The notes under the pieces are model-generated. The model saw only the letters and a program-made list of their open reading frames with translations. It was not told where the DNA came from and searched no databases. Of a stretch of DNA of 5,212 nt, positions 1-5,212 are shown piece after piece. The stretch is taken from positions 1-5,212 of the forward strand of contig JASLDQ010000108.1 of NCBI GenBank assembly GCA_030151505.1. Direction: 5' to 3'. The position numbers and the translations under genes were made by a program. Position 1 is the stretch's first letter; the number at the start of each line of letters is the position of its first letter. This DNA is from Chromobacteriaceae bacterium. GTDB lineage: Bacteria; Pseudomonadota; Gammaproteobacteria; Burkholderiales; Aquaspirillaceae.

Positions 1-313
1 GCGAAAGCCGCCGTTCCGGACACCGCTCCAGCACCATCCGCCGCGAATGCCACCCGCCGGCGCGAACCTTCCGTCTGGCCGGGCCATATCGAGGCGCCCC
101 CCGGCTCCCGCCGCCACTATCCGGCTTGACCCGGGAGGTGGCGGCTCAACCCCTCGTCCGGGGCGGCATAAACCGGCAGGCTTGCGAACGCCGCCGCCAG
201 TTGCGGCGAGCAGGATGGGGCGCAGCGTCAGCCGTCGCGGCGGGACGCCCCCGGCCGGCCCGCCGGAAAAAACGTCTTGGGCATCCGTCGCCGCCCGCCC
301 GAGAGACCCACGC
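1..313. other. Left-end region without a convincing gene
   Basis: This stretch lies downstream of the gshB terminator. Several frames are open, but their translations are Pro/Arg/Gly-rich low-complexity strings typical of non-coding frames in GC-rich DNA, and one of them runs straight through the terminator and the end of gshB. Two weak coding hints exist. Plus-strand frame 1 is open from base 1 to a TGA at 127-129 (42 residues, Ala/Pro-rich at first), which could be the tail of a gene entering from the left. The minus-strand frame from 227 to a TAG at 117-119 contains a signal-peptide-like stretch but has no start codon. Neither is strong enough to call. The region also holds the hairpin at 110-145. 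Confidence 0.5.
110..145 (+). repeat. Long imperfect inverted repeat (hairpin)
   Basis: An 8-bp perfect inverted repeat, GCCGCCAC (110-117) with GTGGCGGC (138-145), encloses a second 4-bp stem, CCGG (121-124) with CCGG (131-134), around a 6-base loop. The three positions between the stems form U-G, A-A and U-G oppositions if transcribed rightward, so the structure is better on the plus strand. No T-run follows it. It could be a U-less terminator of a gene entering from the left or a small dispersed palindromic element. No second copy of the whole unit was seen in the window. Confidence 0.45.
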
Positions 314-336
314 AAAAACGCCCGGACACGCCGGGC
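314..336 (-). terminator. Intrinsic terminator after gshB
   Basis: Read on the minus strand, GCCCGG, a 5-base loop CGTGT, CCGGGC, then GTTTTT forms a classic Rho-independent terminator: a 6-bp all-GC stem followed at once by a run of five T. It starts 26 bases after the gshB stop codon, so it should end the leftward glutathione transcript. On the other strand the hairpin is followed only by ATTT, so rightward termination would be weak. Confidence 0.85.
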
Positions 337-362
337 ATTTCGTTCCATCCAGTGCACCAGCT

Positions 363-1310
363 TCACGCGCATGCGGTTTCAAGCGCCTCGATGAACAGGC
401 CGGCCACGTCAAGCCCGGTCTGGTCCATGATCTCGCGGAAGCAGGTCGGGCTGGTGACATTGATCTCGGTCAGCGTGTCGCCGATCACGTCCAGCCCCAC
501 CAGCAACAGGCCCTGTGCCGCCAGTTGCGGCCCCAGCGTTTCGGCGATCTCGCGGTCGCGCGCCGACAGGGGGCGCGCCTCGCCGCGGCCGCCGGCGGCC
601 AGGTTTCCGCGCAGCTCGCCCCCCTGCGGGATGCGGGCGAGGCAGTAGTCGACCGGCTTGCCGTTGATCAGCAGCACGCGCTTGTCGCCGTCGACGATGG
701 ACGGCAGGTAGCGCTGCGCCATCACCGTGCGGGTTTCGTGCCAGGTGATCGTTTCCAGGATCGCGCCGACGTTGCGGTCGCCCTGATGGACGTAGAACAC
801 GCTCTCGCCGCCCATGCCGTCCAGCGGCTTGACCACGATCTCGCCGTGCTCGGCCAGAAAGGCGCGCAGCTCGGCCAGCCGCGGCGTCACCACGGTCGGG
901 GCGATGAACTGCGGGTACTTGAGGATGGCGAGCTTCTCGTTGTGCTCGCGGATGGCGCGGCCGGAATTGAACACGCGCGCACCGGCGGCTTCGGCCAAGC
1001 TCAGCAGGTGGGTGGCGTACAGGTATTCGGCGTCGAACGGCGGGTCCTTGCGCATCACCACCGCATCGAAGGCGCTCAGCGGCAGGGTCTCGTCGTTGTC
1101 GCCGAGGTAGTCGTACCAGTTCGGCGTGTCGCCGGTCAGGCGGATGGACTGGCCGGTGGCGACCACGCCGTCGCCCAGCCGGGCCAGTGTGCCGGCTTCG
1201 GCGAACCAGACGGAATGGCCGCGCGCCTGCGCCGCCTCCATCATGGCGAAGGTCGAATCCTTGTAGATCTTGAAGTGCTCGAGCGGGTCGGCAAGAAAGC
1301 AGATGTGCAT
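363..1310 (-). CDS. gshB: Glutathione synthetase
   Basis: This 315-residue protein matches the usual length of bacterial GshB (about 316 in E. coli). It catalyses ATP-dependent ligation of gamma-glutamylcysteine with glycine to give glutathione, in the cytoplasm. The N-terminal [20 protein letters not shown] is the family signature and fixes the start at 1310, although the same frame stays open far upstream through gshA. Other family motifs are MRKDPPFD (residues 86-93), the ATP-grasp glycine-rich loop KPLDGMGG (161-168), [13 protein letters not shown] (208-220), RGNLAAGG (234-241) and the metal/ATP-binding EINVTSPTC (282-290). The Shine-Dalgarno match is weak (GAGA about ten bases upstream). 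It follows gshA after 89 bases that contain a GC-rich hairpin, and ends 26 bases before a strong terminator, so it is probably the last gene of a gshA-gshB transcript. No damage is visible. Confidence 0.97.
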   Translation of the reverse strand: MHICFLADPLEHFKIYKDSTFAMMEAAQARGHSVWFAEAGTLARLGDGVVATGQSIRLTGDTPNWYDYLGDNDETLPLSAFDAVVMRKDPPFDAEYLYATHLLSLAEAAGARVFNSGRAIREHNEKLAILKYPQFIAPTVVTPRLAELRAFLAEHGEIVVKPLDGMGGESVFYVHQGDRNVGAILETITWHETRTVMAQRYLPSIVDGDKRVLLINGKPVDYCLARIPQGGELRGNLAAGGRGEARPLSARDREIAETLGPQLAAQGLLLVGLDVIGDTLTEINVTSPTCFREIMDQTGLDVAGLFIEALETACA

Positions 1311-1374
1311 GAAGGTGTCTCGTGCGGGGAGCGGGGCGAAGGCGGCAGGCGGGGCGGCGTCATCGGCGGGGATG

Positions 1375-1396
1375 CGCGGCCGGCCCGCCCGGCGCG
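1375..1396 (-). other. Hairpin between gshA and gshB
   Basis: Just after the gshA stop codon, the minus strand reads CGCGCCGG, a 5-base loop GCGGG, CCGG, one bulged C, then CGCG. This is an 8-bp all-GC stem with a single bulge. No T-run follows, so it should not be an efficient intrinsic terminator. It may protect the gshA 3' end, set the gshA:gshB ratio, or simply reflect the high GC content. Confidence 0.4.
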
Positions 1397-1399
1397 GGA

Positions 1400-2683
1400 T
1401 CAGCCCCGGTCCGGATTGGTGTTTTCCAGCTCGTAGGCGGCGGCCAGCAGCGCCAGCCGCGCCACCACGCCGTAGGCGTACAGGCGGTTGGTCGAGCATT
1501 CCGGCCCGCACTTCATGTCGGGCAGGCAGGCACCATCGAACTGCATCGGCGAGAAGTGCGCGCCGGGGGCGTTGAGATTTTCGTCGATGCCGCGCCCTTC
1601 GTGCACGCGGTAGAAGCCGCCGACCACGTAGCGGTCCATCATGTAGATCACCGGTTCGGCCACCGCGTCGCCGACGCGCTCGAAGGTGTAGACGCCTTCC
1701 TGCACGATCACCTCGCTGACCGACTGGCCTTCCTTGATCACCGCCATCTTGTTGCGCTGCTTGCGGTTGAGGCCGACGACCTCGTCCGGGCTCTTCACGC
1801 TCATCACGCCCATGCCGTAGGTGCCGGCATCGGCCTTGACGATGACGAAGGGGGTTTCGTCGATGCCGTGCTCGCGGTATTTCGCGCCGATCCGGGCCAG
1901 CTGGTCGCTGACCACGTCGGCCAGCTGCTGCTCGCCCTGGCGTTCGTGGAAATCGATGCCGCCGCAGCTGGCGAAGTAGGGATTGATGAACCACGGGTCG
2001 ATGCTGATCAGCTCGGCGAACTCGTTGGCGACCTGATCGTAGGCGGCAAAGTGGTGGGTCTTGCGGCGCACCGCCCAGCCGGCGTGCAGCGGCGGCAGCA
2101 GGGTCTGGCTGATGCCCTGCAGCAGCTCGGGAATGCCGGCCGACAGGTCGTTGTTGAGCAGGACGATGCACGGATTGAAGCCGTCGGCGAGCTTGAGGCG
2201 GTTACCCTCGCGCAGCAGCGGCTCGACCGTCAGCGTGTCGCCGTCGCCCAGCTCCAGCGCGGTGACGGCGGTGATTTCGGGGTTGAGGCTGCCCAGCCGC
2301 ACGCTGAAGCCGGCCTGTTCGAGGATGTGCTTCAGCGCCGCGACGTTCTTCAGGTAGAAGGTGTTGCGGGTGTGGTTTTCCGGAATCAGCAGGATGCTCT
2401 TGGCCTCGCAGCACACCCGGTCGACCGCCGCCATCGCCGCCTGCACCGCCAGCGGCAGCACGTCCTTGGGCAGGTTGTTGAAACCGCCGGGGAAGAGGTT
2501 CATGTCGACCGGCGCCAGCTTGAAGCCGCTGTTGCGCAGGTCGACCGAGCCGTAGAACGGCGCCTTGTGCTCGGTCCAGCGGGTGCGGAACCAGTGTTCG
2601 ATCTGTGGATGCGCGGCCAGGAAGCGGCGTTCCAGTTCGAGGAGCGGCCCGGTCAGCGGGGTGGCGAGTGAGGATACGGGCAT
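1400..2683 (-). CDS. gshA: Glutamate-cysteine ligase (Acidithiobacillus-type GshA)
   Basis: The first, usually rate-limiting enzyme of glutathione synthesis ligates L-glutamate and L-cysteine with ATP to give gamma-glutamylcysteine. The 427-residue product does not resemble E. coli GshA. It matches the shorter family first described in Acidithiobacillus (Thiobacillus) ferrooxidans and common in Betaproteobacteria. Conserved-looking stretches are [20 protein letters not shown] (residues 43-62) followed by LFPGGFNNL, then NDLSAGIPE (178-186), a glycine-rich loop [12 protein letters not shown] (283-294), [18 protein letters not shown] (348-365) and NLNAPGAHF (369-377). The start at 2683 is chosen because homology-like sequence begins soon after it and an AGAGA element lies about nine bases upstream. 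The frame stays open further upstream to 2941, but that extension crosses the kinase gene and looks non-coding. gshB follows 89 bases downstream on the same strand. The 151-base gap upstream could hold its own promoter, but I found no convincing -35/-10 pair. Confidence 0.93.
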   Translation of the reverse strand: MPVSSLATPLTGPLLELERRFLAAHPQIEHWFRTRWTEHKAPFYGSVDLRNSGFKLAPVDMNLFPGGFNNLPKDVLPLAVQAAMAAVDRVCCEAKSILLIPENHTRNTFYLKNVAALKHILEQAGFSVRLGSLNPEITAVTALELGDGDTLTVEPLLREGNRLKLADGFNPCIVLLNNDLSAGIPELLQGISQTLLPPLHAGWAVRRKTHHFAAYDQVANEFAELISIDPWFINPYFASCGGIDFHERQGEQQLADVVSDQLARIGAKYREHGIDETPFVIVKADAGTYGMGVMSVKSPDEVVGLNRKQRNKMAVIKEGQSVSEVIVQEGVYTFERVGDAVAEPVIYMMDRYVVGGFYRVHEGRGIDENLNAPGAHFSPMQFDGACLPDMKCGPECSTNRLYAYGVVARLALLAAAYELENTNPDRG

Positions 2684-2819
2684 GCTGGATCTCTGGTTTT
2701 TTCGATTCAATCTGCCTGAACTGGCGATGAACCGGGGATTTTTCAAGTGCGGCGATGCACCGGCCGCGGTGTTCGGAGACTGCGCCACGGGCCCGACGAA
2801 CGGGGCCGCGCTACACCGG

Positions 2820-2850
2820 TTGGCCGGTGGCGTTTCAAACGCCCGGCCAA
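2820..2850 (-). terminator. Stem-loop across the kinase stop codon, possible U-less terminator
   Basis: TTGGCCGG (2820-2827) pairs perfectly with CCGGCCAA (2843-2850), and inside it GCGTTT (2830-2835) pairs with AAACGC (2837-2842), with a two-base bulge (2828-2829) on one side. This gives a stem of about 13 bp that contains the kinase TGA stop in its loop region (2835-2837). An alternative, mutually exclusive hairpin, CACCGG-TTGG-CCGGTG, lies at 2814-2829. No T-run follows on the minus strand, so a role in termination is uncertain; transcript stabilisation or attenuation of read-through into gshA are alternatives. Confidence 0.4.
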
Positions 2851-3776
2851 GGTTGCCCGAATGCGTCCTCATGCAGGGCGGCCAGCTGCGCCCGGTCGAA
2901 ATGGTGGTTCTGCGCGCCGCGGCTGGCGATCTTGATCGCACCCAGCATGCTGGCAGTACGGCCGCACGCTTCCCAGTCCCAGCCCTCGGCCAGCCCGTAG
3001 AGCAGGCCGGCGCGATAGGCGTCGCCGCAACCGGTCGGGTCGACCACCGCCGCCGGCCTGACCGCCGGAATGCGGATCACGTCGCCGTCGACGAAAATCT
3101 CCGAGCCCAGCCCGCCCCGCGTAATGACCAGCGCCTCGACCCGCTCCGCCAGTTGCGCCACGCTCAGGCCGGTGCGTTCGCGCATCAACTCGGCCTCGTA
3201 GTCGTTCAGCGTCAGCCAGCGGGCGAGCCCGATCATCTCGAACAGTTCGTCGCGCGAAAACAACGGGAGTTCCTGGCCCGGATCGAAAATGAAGGGGATG
3301 CCGGCCTCGGCCAGCTCGCGCGACTGTTGCAGATCGGCCTCGTAGCCGCTGGGCGCGACGATGGCGAGCCTGACCCCGGCCACGTCCCGCACGTGGTTGC
3401 GCGTCGCGCATTCGGACGCGCCGGGATGGAAGGCGGTGATCTGGTTGGCGTCGCGGTCGGAGGTGATGAAGCACTGCGCGGTGAAGTAGCCGGGCACCTC
3501 GAGGATGTGGTCGGTGACGAGGCCGTGGCCCTGCAGGTGGGCGCGATAGGGGCCGAAATCCTCGCCCACGCTGGACATGATCAGCGGCGTCCCGCCGAGC
3601 AGGCGCAGGTTGTAGCCGATATTGCCGGCGCAACCGCCGAACTCCCGCCGCAGCTGCGGCACCATGAAGCACACCGACAGCTTGTGCAGCTGGTCTGGCA
3701 GAATGTGGTTTTTGAACGAATCCTGAAACGTCAGCAGCGTGTCGTAAGCCAGGGAACCGCATACGAGAACGGACAT
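2835..3776 (-). CDS. PfkB/ribokinase-family carbohydrate or nucleoside kinase
   Basis: The 313-residue product is a cytoplasmic ATP-dependent small-molecule kinase of the ribokinase/PfkB superfamily, which phosphorylates a sugar or nucleoside hydroxyl. Visible motifs are the substrate-side signature FGGCAGNIGYNLRLLGG (residues 46-62), an NXXE motif as NDYE (191-194), VITRGGLGS (217-225) and the C-terminal signature DPTGCGDAYRAG (246-257), with Asp252 as the expected catalytic base. The DPTGxGDAxRAG form resembles adenosine-kinase-like members of the family (mycobacterial AdoK, archaeal nucleoside kinases) more than classical fructokinases, but the substrate cannot be assigned. The usual GAGD is GCGD here. 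The start at 3776 is supported by GGAGGG six bases upstream and a promoter ending about 25 bases upstream; the longer in-frame start at 3851 lies upstream of that promoter. It is divergent from the thioredoxin-like gene and 151 bases upstream of gshA on the same strand. Co-transcription with gshA is possible but unproven. Confidence 0.9.
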   Translation of the reverse strand: MSVLVCGSLAYDTLLTFQDSFKNHILPDQLHKLSVCFMVPQLRREFGGCAGNIGYNLRLLGGTPLIMSSVGEDFGPYRAHLQGHGLVTDHILEVPGYFTAQCFITSDRDANQITAFHPGASECATRNHVRDVAGVRLAIVAPSGYEADLQQSRELAEAGIPFIFDPGQELPLFSRDELFEMIGLARWLTLNDYEAELMRERTGLSVAQLAERVEALVITRGGLGSEIFVDGDVIRIPAVRPAAVVDPTGCGDAYRAGLLYGLAEGWDWEACGRTASMLGAIKIASRGAQNHHFDRAQLAALHEDAFGQPWPGV

Positions 3777-3793
3777 CGATGTCCCTCCGGAGG
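3771..3793 (-). promoter_or_regulatory. Kinase ribosome-binding site within two adjacent palindromes
   Basis: On the minus strand GGAGGG (3783-3788) precedes the ATG at 3776 by six bases, a strong Shine-Dalgarno sequence that decides the start. It lies across two abutting perfect palindromes: CCTCCGGAGG (3784-3793), containing the ribosome-binding site, and GGACATCGATGTCC (3771-3784), containing the start codon. They could bind a dimeric regulator or let the transcript fold over its initiation site, but the lack of loop bases makes single-strand hairpins small. The function is inferred only. Confidence 0.7.
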
Positions 3794-3801
3794 AATGCTC
3801 C

Positions 3802-3830
3802 ATTCTAGAGCCAGCCGGCCAGCCGGTCAG
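3802..3830 (-). promoter_or_regulatory. Putative sigma70 promoter of the kinase gene
   Basis: On the minus strand a -35 element CTGACC (3825-3830, four of six matches to TTGACA) is followed by an ideal 17-base spacer and a -10 element TAGAAT (3802-3807, five of six matches to TATAAT). Transcription would start near 3795, leaving a leader of about 19 bases with the ribosome-binding site. The spacer and part of the -35 contain a perfect tandem repeat, two copies of CCAGCCGG on the plus strand (3811-3826), which might be a regulator site. Confidence 0.55.
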
Positions 3831-3866
3831 CACCGATTCGCGCTGCAACATGATTCACCCCACGCC

Positions 3867-3872
3867 AGAGGA
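3867..3872 (+). promoter_or_regulatory. Ribosome-binding site of the TlpA-like gene
   Basis: AGAGGA lies eight bases before the ATG at 3881, a good Shine-Dalgarno match that supports this start. The best rightward promoter candidate upstream is a -10-like CATGAT at 3849-3854, but no good -35 accompanies it. Confidence 0.6.
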
Positions 3873-3880
3873 AACCGCCC

Positions 3881-4363
3881 ATGCCCCGTCTCCGCCATTT
3901 CGCCGTCGCCGCCCTCATCGCGCTGGCCAGTCCCCTGGCCCATGCCGTGCCGTCCTTCGACTCCGTGCGCTACATCGACCTGAAGGACAGGCCGCGCGCT
4001 TTCGCCGAATGGAGCGGCAAAGTGGTGGTGGTGAATTTCTGGGCCTCCTGGTGCGCGCCCTGCCGGGAGGAAATGCCGATGCTCAACCTGCTGAGCCAGA
4101 AGTGGGGGCCGCACGGCGTGGAGGTGGTCGGGGTGGCGATCGAAAACAAGGTCTCGGTCAAGAACTTCGTCCAGCAGTTCGCCATCACCTACCCGGTGCT
4201 GGTCGGTGATTCCGGCGCGCTGGACCTGATGCGGGCCGCCGGCAACAAGGCCGGCGCCCTGCCCTTCACCGTCGTGCTCGACAAGACCGGCCGCCAGGTC
4301 GCCCGCCTGACCGGCAAGCTGACCGAACAGCAGGTGATGGACGCGGTGCGCCCGCATATGTAA
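3881..4363 (+). CDS. Exported TlpA/ResA-like thiol-disulfide oxidoreductase
   Basis: The 160-residue protein has a Sec signal peptide: a basic N-terminus MPRLRH, a hydrophobic core AVAALIALASPL, and a likely cleavage after AHA at residue 22, leaving a mature periplasmic domain of about 138 residues. The mature part is a thioredoxin fold of the TlpA/ResA/AhpC-TSA-like group: VVVVNFWASWCAPC (residues 48-61) holds the CxxC active site, Cys58 and Cys61, and the cis-proline expected opposite it is Pro128 in GALPFTVV. The segment around residues 85-110 (VAIENKVSVKNFV and following) corresponds to the insert typical of the TlpA group. Such proteins reduce periplasmic disulfides, for example in cytochrome c maturation or metal-centre assembly; the partner here is unknown because no cytochrome or DsbD-like gene is nearby. 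It is transcribed alone, divergent from the kinase and convergent with the RND gene. Confidence 0.92.
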   Translation: MPRLRHFAVAALIALASPLAHAVPSFDSVRYIDLKDRPRAFAEWSGKVVVVNFWASWCAPCREEMPMLNLLSQKWGPHGVEVVGVAIENKVSVKNFVQQFAITYPVLVGDSGALDLMRAAGNKAGALPFTVVLDKTGRQVARLTGKLTEQQVMDAVRPHM

Positions 4364-4377
4364 GGCGGGATGCGGCC

Positions 4378-4395
4378 GGGCCGCGACAGCGGCCC
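4378..4395 (+). terminator. Hairpin after the TlpA-like gene, possible terminator
   Basis: GGGCCGC, loop GACA, GCGGCCC is a perfect 7-bp all-GC stem with a 4-base loop starting 15 bases after the stop codon. It is followed by TCCCCC instead of a T-run, so intrinsic termination would be poor. Position and stability still make a role at the transcript 3' end plausible. Confidence 0.4.
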
Positions 4396-4541
4396 TCCCC
4401 CACCTCCACCGGGTCCGCGGCGTTCATCACGCGGTAACGGTTAGACCCCGGGCCGGCTCGATCCGGACTCACCGGCACGGTCGCGCCCGGCGCAAAGCCT
4501 CAACCAGACCTCCGCCGGCGACCATTCCGCTTGCCTTGGCA

Positions 4542-4555
4542 CACCCGCGCGGGTG
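4542..4555 (-). other. Palindrome downstream of the RND gene
   Basis: CACCCGCGCGGGTG is a perfect 14-bp palindrome that begins 17 bases beyond the RND stop codon on the minus strand. As RNA it would form a short GC stem with a tight loop, and no T-run follows. It could help end the leftward RND transcript or bind a dimeric protein; chance in GC-rich DNA is also possible. The rest of the gap 4364-4572 shows no gene. Confidence 0.3.
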
Positions 4556-4572
4556 ACTCCGGCCCGGGCGCC

Positions 4573-5212
4573 CTAGGCGACCGGCGTCCCGCTCCGCTTC
4601 GCCAGCTTGTCCAGCGCCAGGTACAGCACCGGCGTGATGTAGAGCGTGATCACCTGCGAGAAGATCAGCCCGCCCACCACCGCCAGCCCCAGCGGCTGGC
4701 GCAGCTCCGCCCCCGCCCCCAGCCCCAGCGCGATCGGCAGCGCGCCCATCAGCGCCGCCAGCGTGGTCATCATGATGGGGCGGAAGCGCAGCAGGCAGGC
4801 CTGGCGGATCGCCTCGAACGGCGCCATCCCCTGCTTGCGCTCCGCCTCCAGCGCGAAGTCGATCATCATGATCGCGTTCTTCTTCACCAGCCCGATCAGC
4901 AGCAGGATGCCGATCATCGCGATGATGGTCAGCTCCATGCCGAACAGCTGCAGCGTCAGCAGCGCGCCGACGGCGGCCGACGGCAGGCCGGACAGAATGG
5001 TCAGCGGATGGATGTAGCTTTCGTACAGCACGCCCAGCAGCACGTAGATCACCAGGATGGCCGCGACGATCAGCACCACCTGGCTCGACTGCGAGCTCTT
5101 GAACACTGCCGCGTCGCCGCCGTAGCTGGTCAGGATGCTCGGCGGCAGGGCGATCTTCTGCCCGATCGCCTCGATGGCGGCGGTGGTGTCGCCCAGCGGC
5201 ACGTTGGGCGCG
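4573..5212 (-). CDS. RND multidrug efflux transporter, C-terminal part (MdtB/MdtC-like)
   Basis: This is the last 212 residues of an inner-membrane RND pump of the hydrophobe/amphiphile efflux family. The start lies beyond the window edge, and the GTG near 5202 is an internal valine. Such pumps, about 1,030-1,050 residues long, work as trimers with a periplasmic adaptor and outer-membrane channel to export drugs, bile salts or metabolites using the proton gradient. Visible are the end of the periplasmic porter domain (residues 1-40 of the fragment) and five membrane segments matching TM8-TM12 of AcrB, at about 45-62, 70-90, 94-115, 145-165 and 172-200. [19 protein letters not shown] (61-79), [19 protein letters not shown] (107-125) and [17 protein letters not shown] (138-154) resemble MdtB and MdtC more than AcrB. 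The short tail KRSGTPVA and clean TAG stop indicate a normal C-terminus. Which of MdtB or MdtC it corresponds to is not decidable from this part. Confidence 0.95.
   Translation of the reverse strand, partial: APNVPLGDTTAAIEAIGQKIALPPSILTSYGGDAAVFKSSQSSQVVLIVAAILVIYVLLGVLYESYIHPLTILSGLPSAAVGALLTLQLFGMELTIIAMIGILLLIGLVKKNAIMMIDFALEAERKQGMAPFEAIRQACLLRFRPIMMTTLAALMGALPIALGLGAGAELRQPLGLAVVGGLIFSQVITLYITPVLYLALDKLAKRSGTPVA

Noticed and set aside
193..531. 15-bp direct repeat GCCGCCAGTTGCGGC at 193-207 and 517-531
   Set aside because: The second copy is inside gshB and encodes part of the conserved-looking PQLAAQ segment. A 12-bp version also occurs in the kinase gene, so shared codon preference explains it better than a functional repeat.
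1311..2171. Upstream extension of the gshB frame giving a 602-residue protein
   Set aside because: The extra 287 codons lie inside gshA in another frame and read as a low-complexity shadow. The GshB family N-terminus begins at 1310.
2684..2760. Promoter for gshA starting from a TTGAAA at the minus-strand position near 2745
   Set aside because: No hexamer at 16-18 bases downstream matches the -10 consensus by more than about half, so the pair is not supportable.
126..3983. Three long plus-strand open frames (436, 449 and 472 codons) antisense to gshB, gshA and the kinase
   Set aside because: They lie opposite confidently identified genes, have Arg/Ala/Gly/Val/His-rich compositions typical of GC-rich antisense frames, and run across gene borders and promoters. 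One even runs into the TlpA-like gene.
3827..4357. 176-codon minus-strand frame antisense to the TlpA-like gene
   Set aside because: It mirrors a gene with a signal peptide and CxxC site, and its translation has no recognisable domain.
4448..4478. tRNA T-arm-like sequence GGCTCGATCC in the convergent intergenic region
   Set aside because: No acceptor stem, D-arm or anticodon arm can be built around it, and the stem does not pair in the tRNA register.

Overview
The window is GC-rich (roughly two thirds G+C, third codon positions mostly G or C) and reads as ordinary chromosomal DNA of a betaproteobacterium. The best taxonomic clue is the glutamate-cysteine ligase, which is of the Acidithiobacillus/Thiobacillus-type GshA family and not the E. 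coli type; it sits directly upstream of gshB, an arrangement I associate with Betaproteobacteria and relatives. A Rhodocyclales-like or similar host is an inference, not something the sequence proves.

Layout, left to right. Positions 1-362 hold no convincing complete gene. They contain a long imperfect hairpin (110-145) and, at 314-336, the intrinsic terminator of the leftward genes. Three genes follow on the minus strand, transcribed in the order pfkB-family kinase (3776-2835), gshA (2683-1400), gshB (1310-363). A 104-bp divergent intergenic region (3777-3880) carries a good sigma70-type promoter for the kinase, with two adjacent perfect palindromes and a tandem 8-bp repeat. The plus-strand gene at 3881-4363 encodes an exported TlpA/ResA-like thioredoxin-fold protein. 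After a 209-bp convergent intergenic stretch, the minus-strand gene at 4573-5212 is the C-terminal part of an RND multidrug efflux pump of the MdtB/MdtC type, cut by the window edge.

Function. GshA joins glutamate to cysteine and GshB adds glycine, so the core of the window is the complete two-step glutathione pathway in the cytoplasm. The TlpA-like protein is a periplasmic thiol oxidoreductase. It fits a thiol-redox theme but is transcribed away from the glutathione genes, so a functional link is only suggestive. The kinase belongs to the PfkB/ribokinase superfamily, with motifs closest to adenosine/nucleoside-kinase-like members; its substrate cannot be read from sequence.

I see no mobile element, CRISPR array, RNA gene or clearly new system. 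The most noteworthy points are: GC-rich hairpins at or just after the stop codons of all five genes, with a U-tract only after gshB; the structured start region of the kinase gene; and motif parallels suggesting that this GshA type is an ATP-grasp enzyme like its neighbour GshB.
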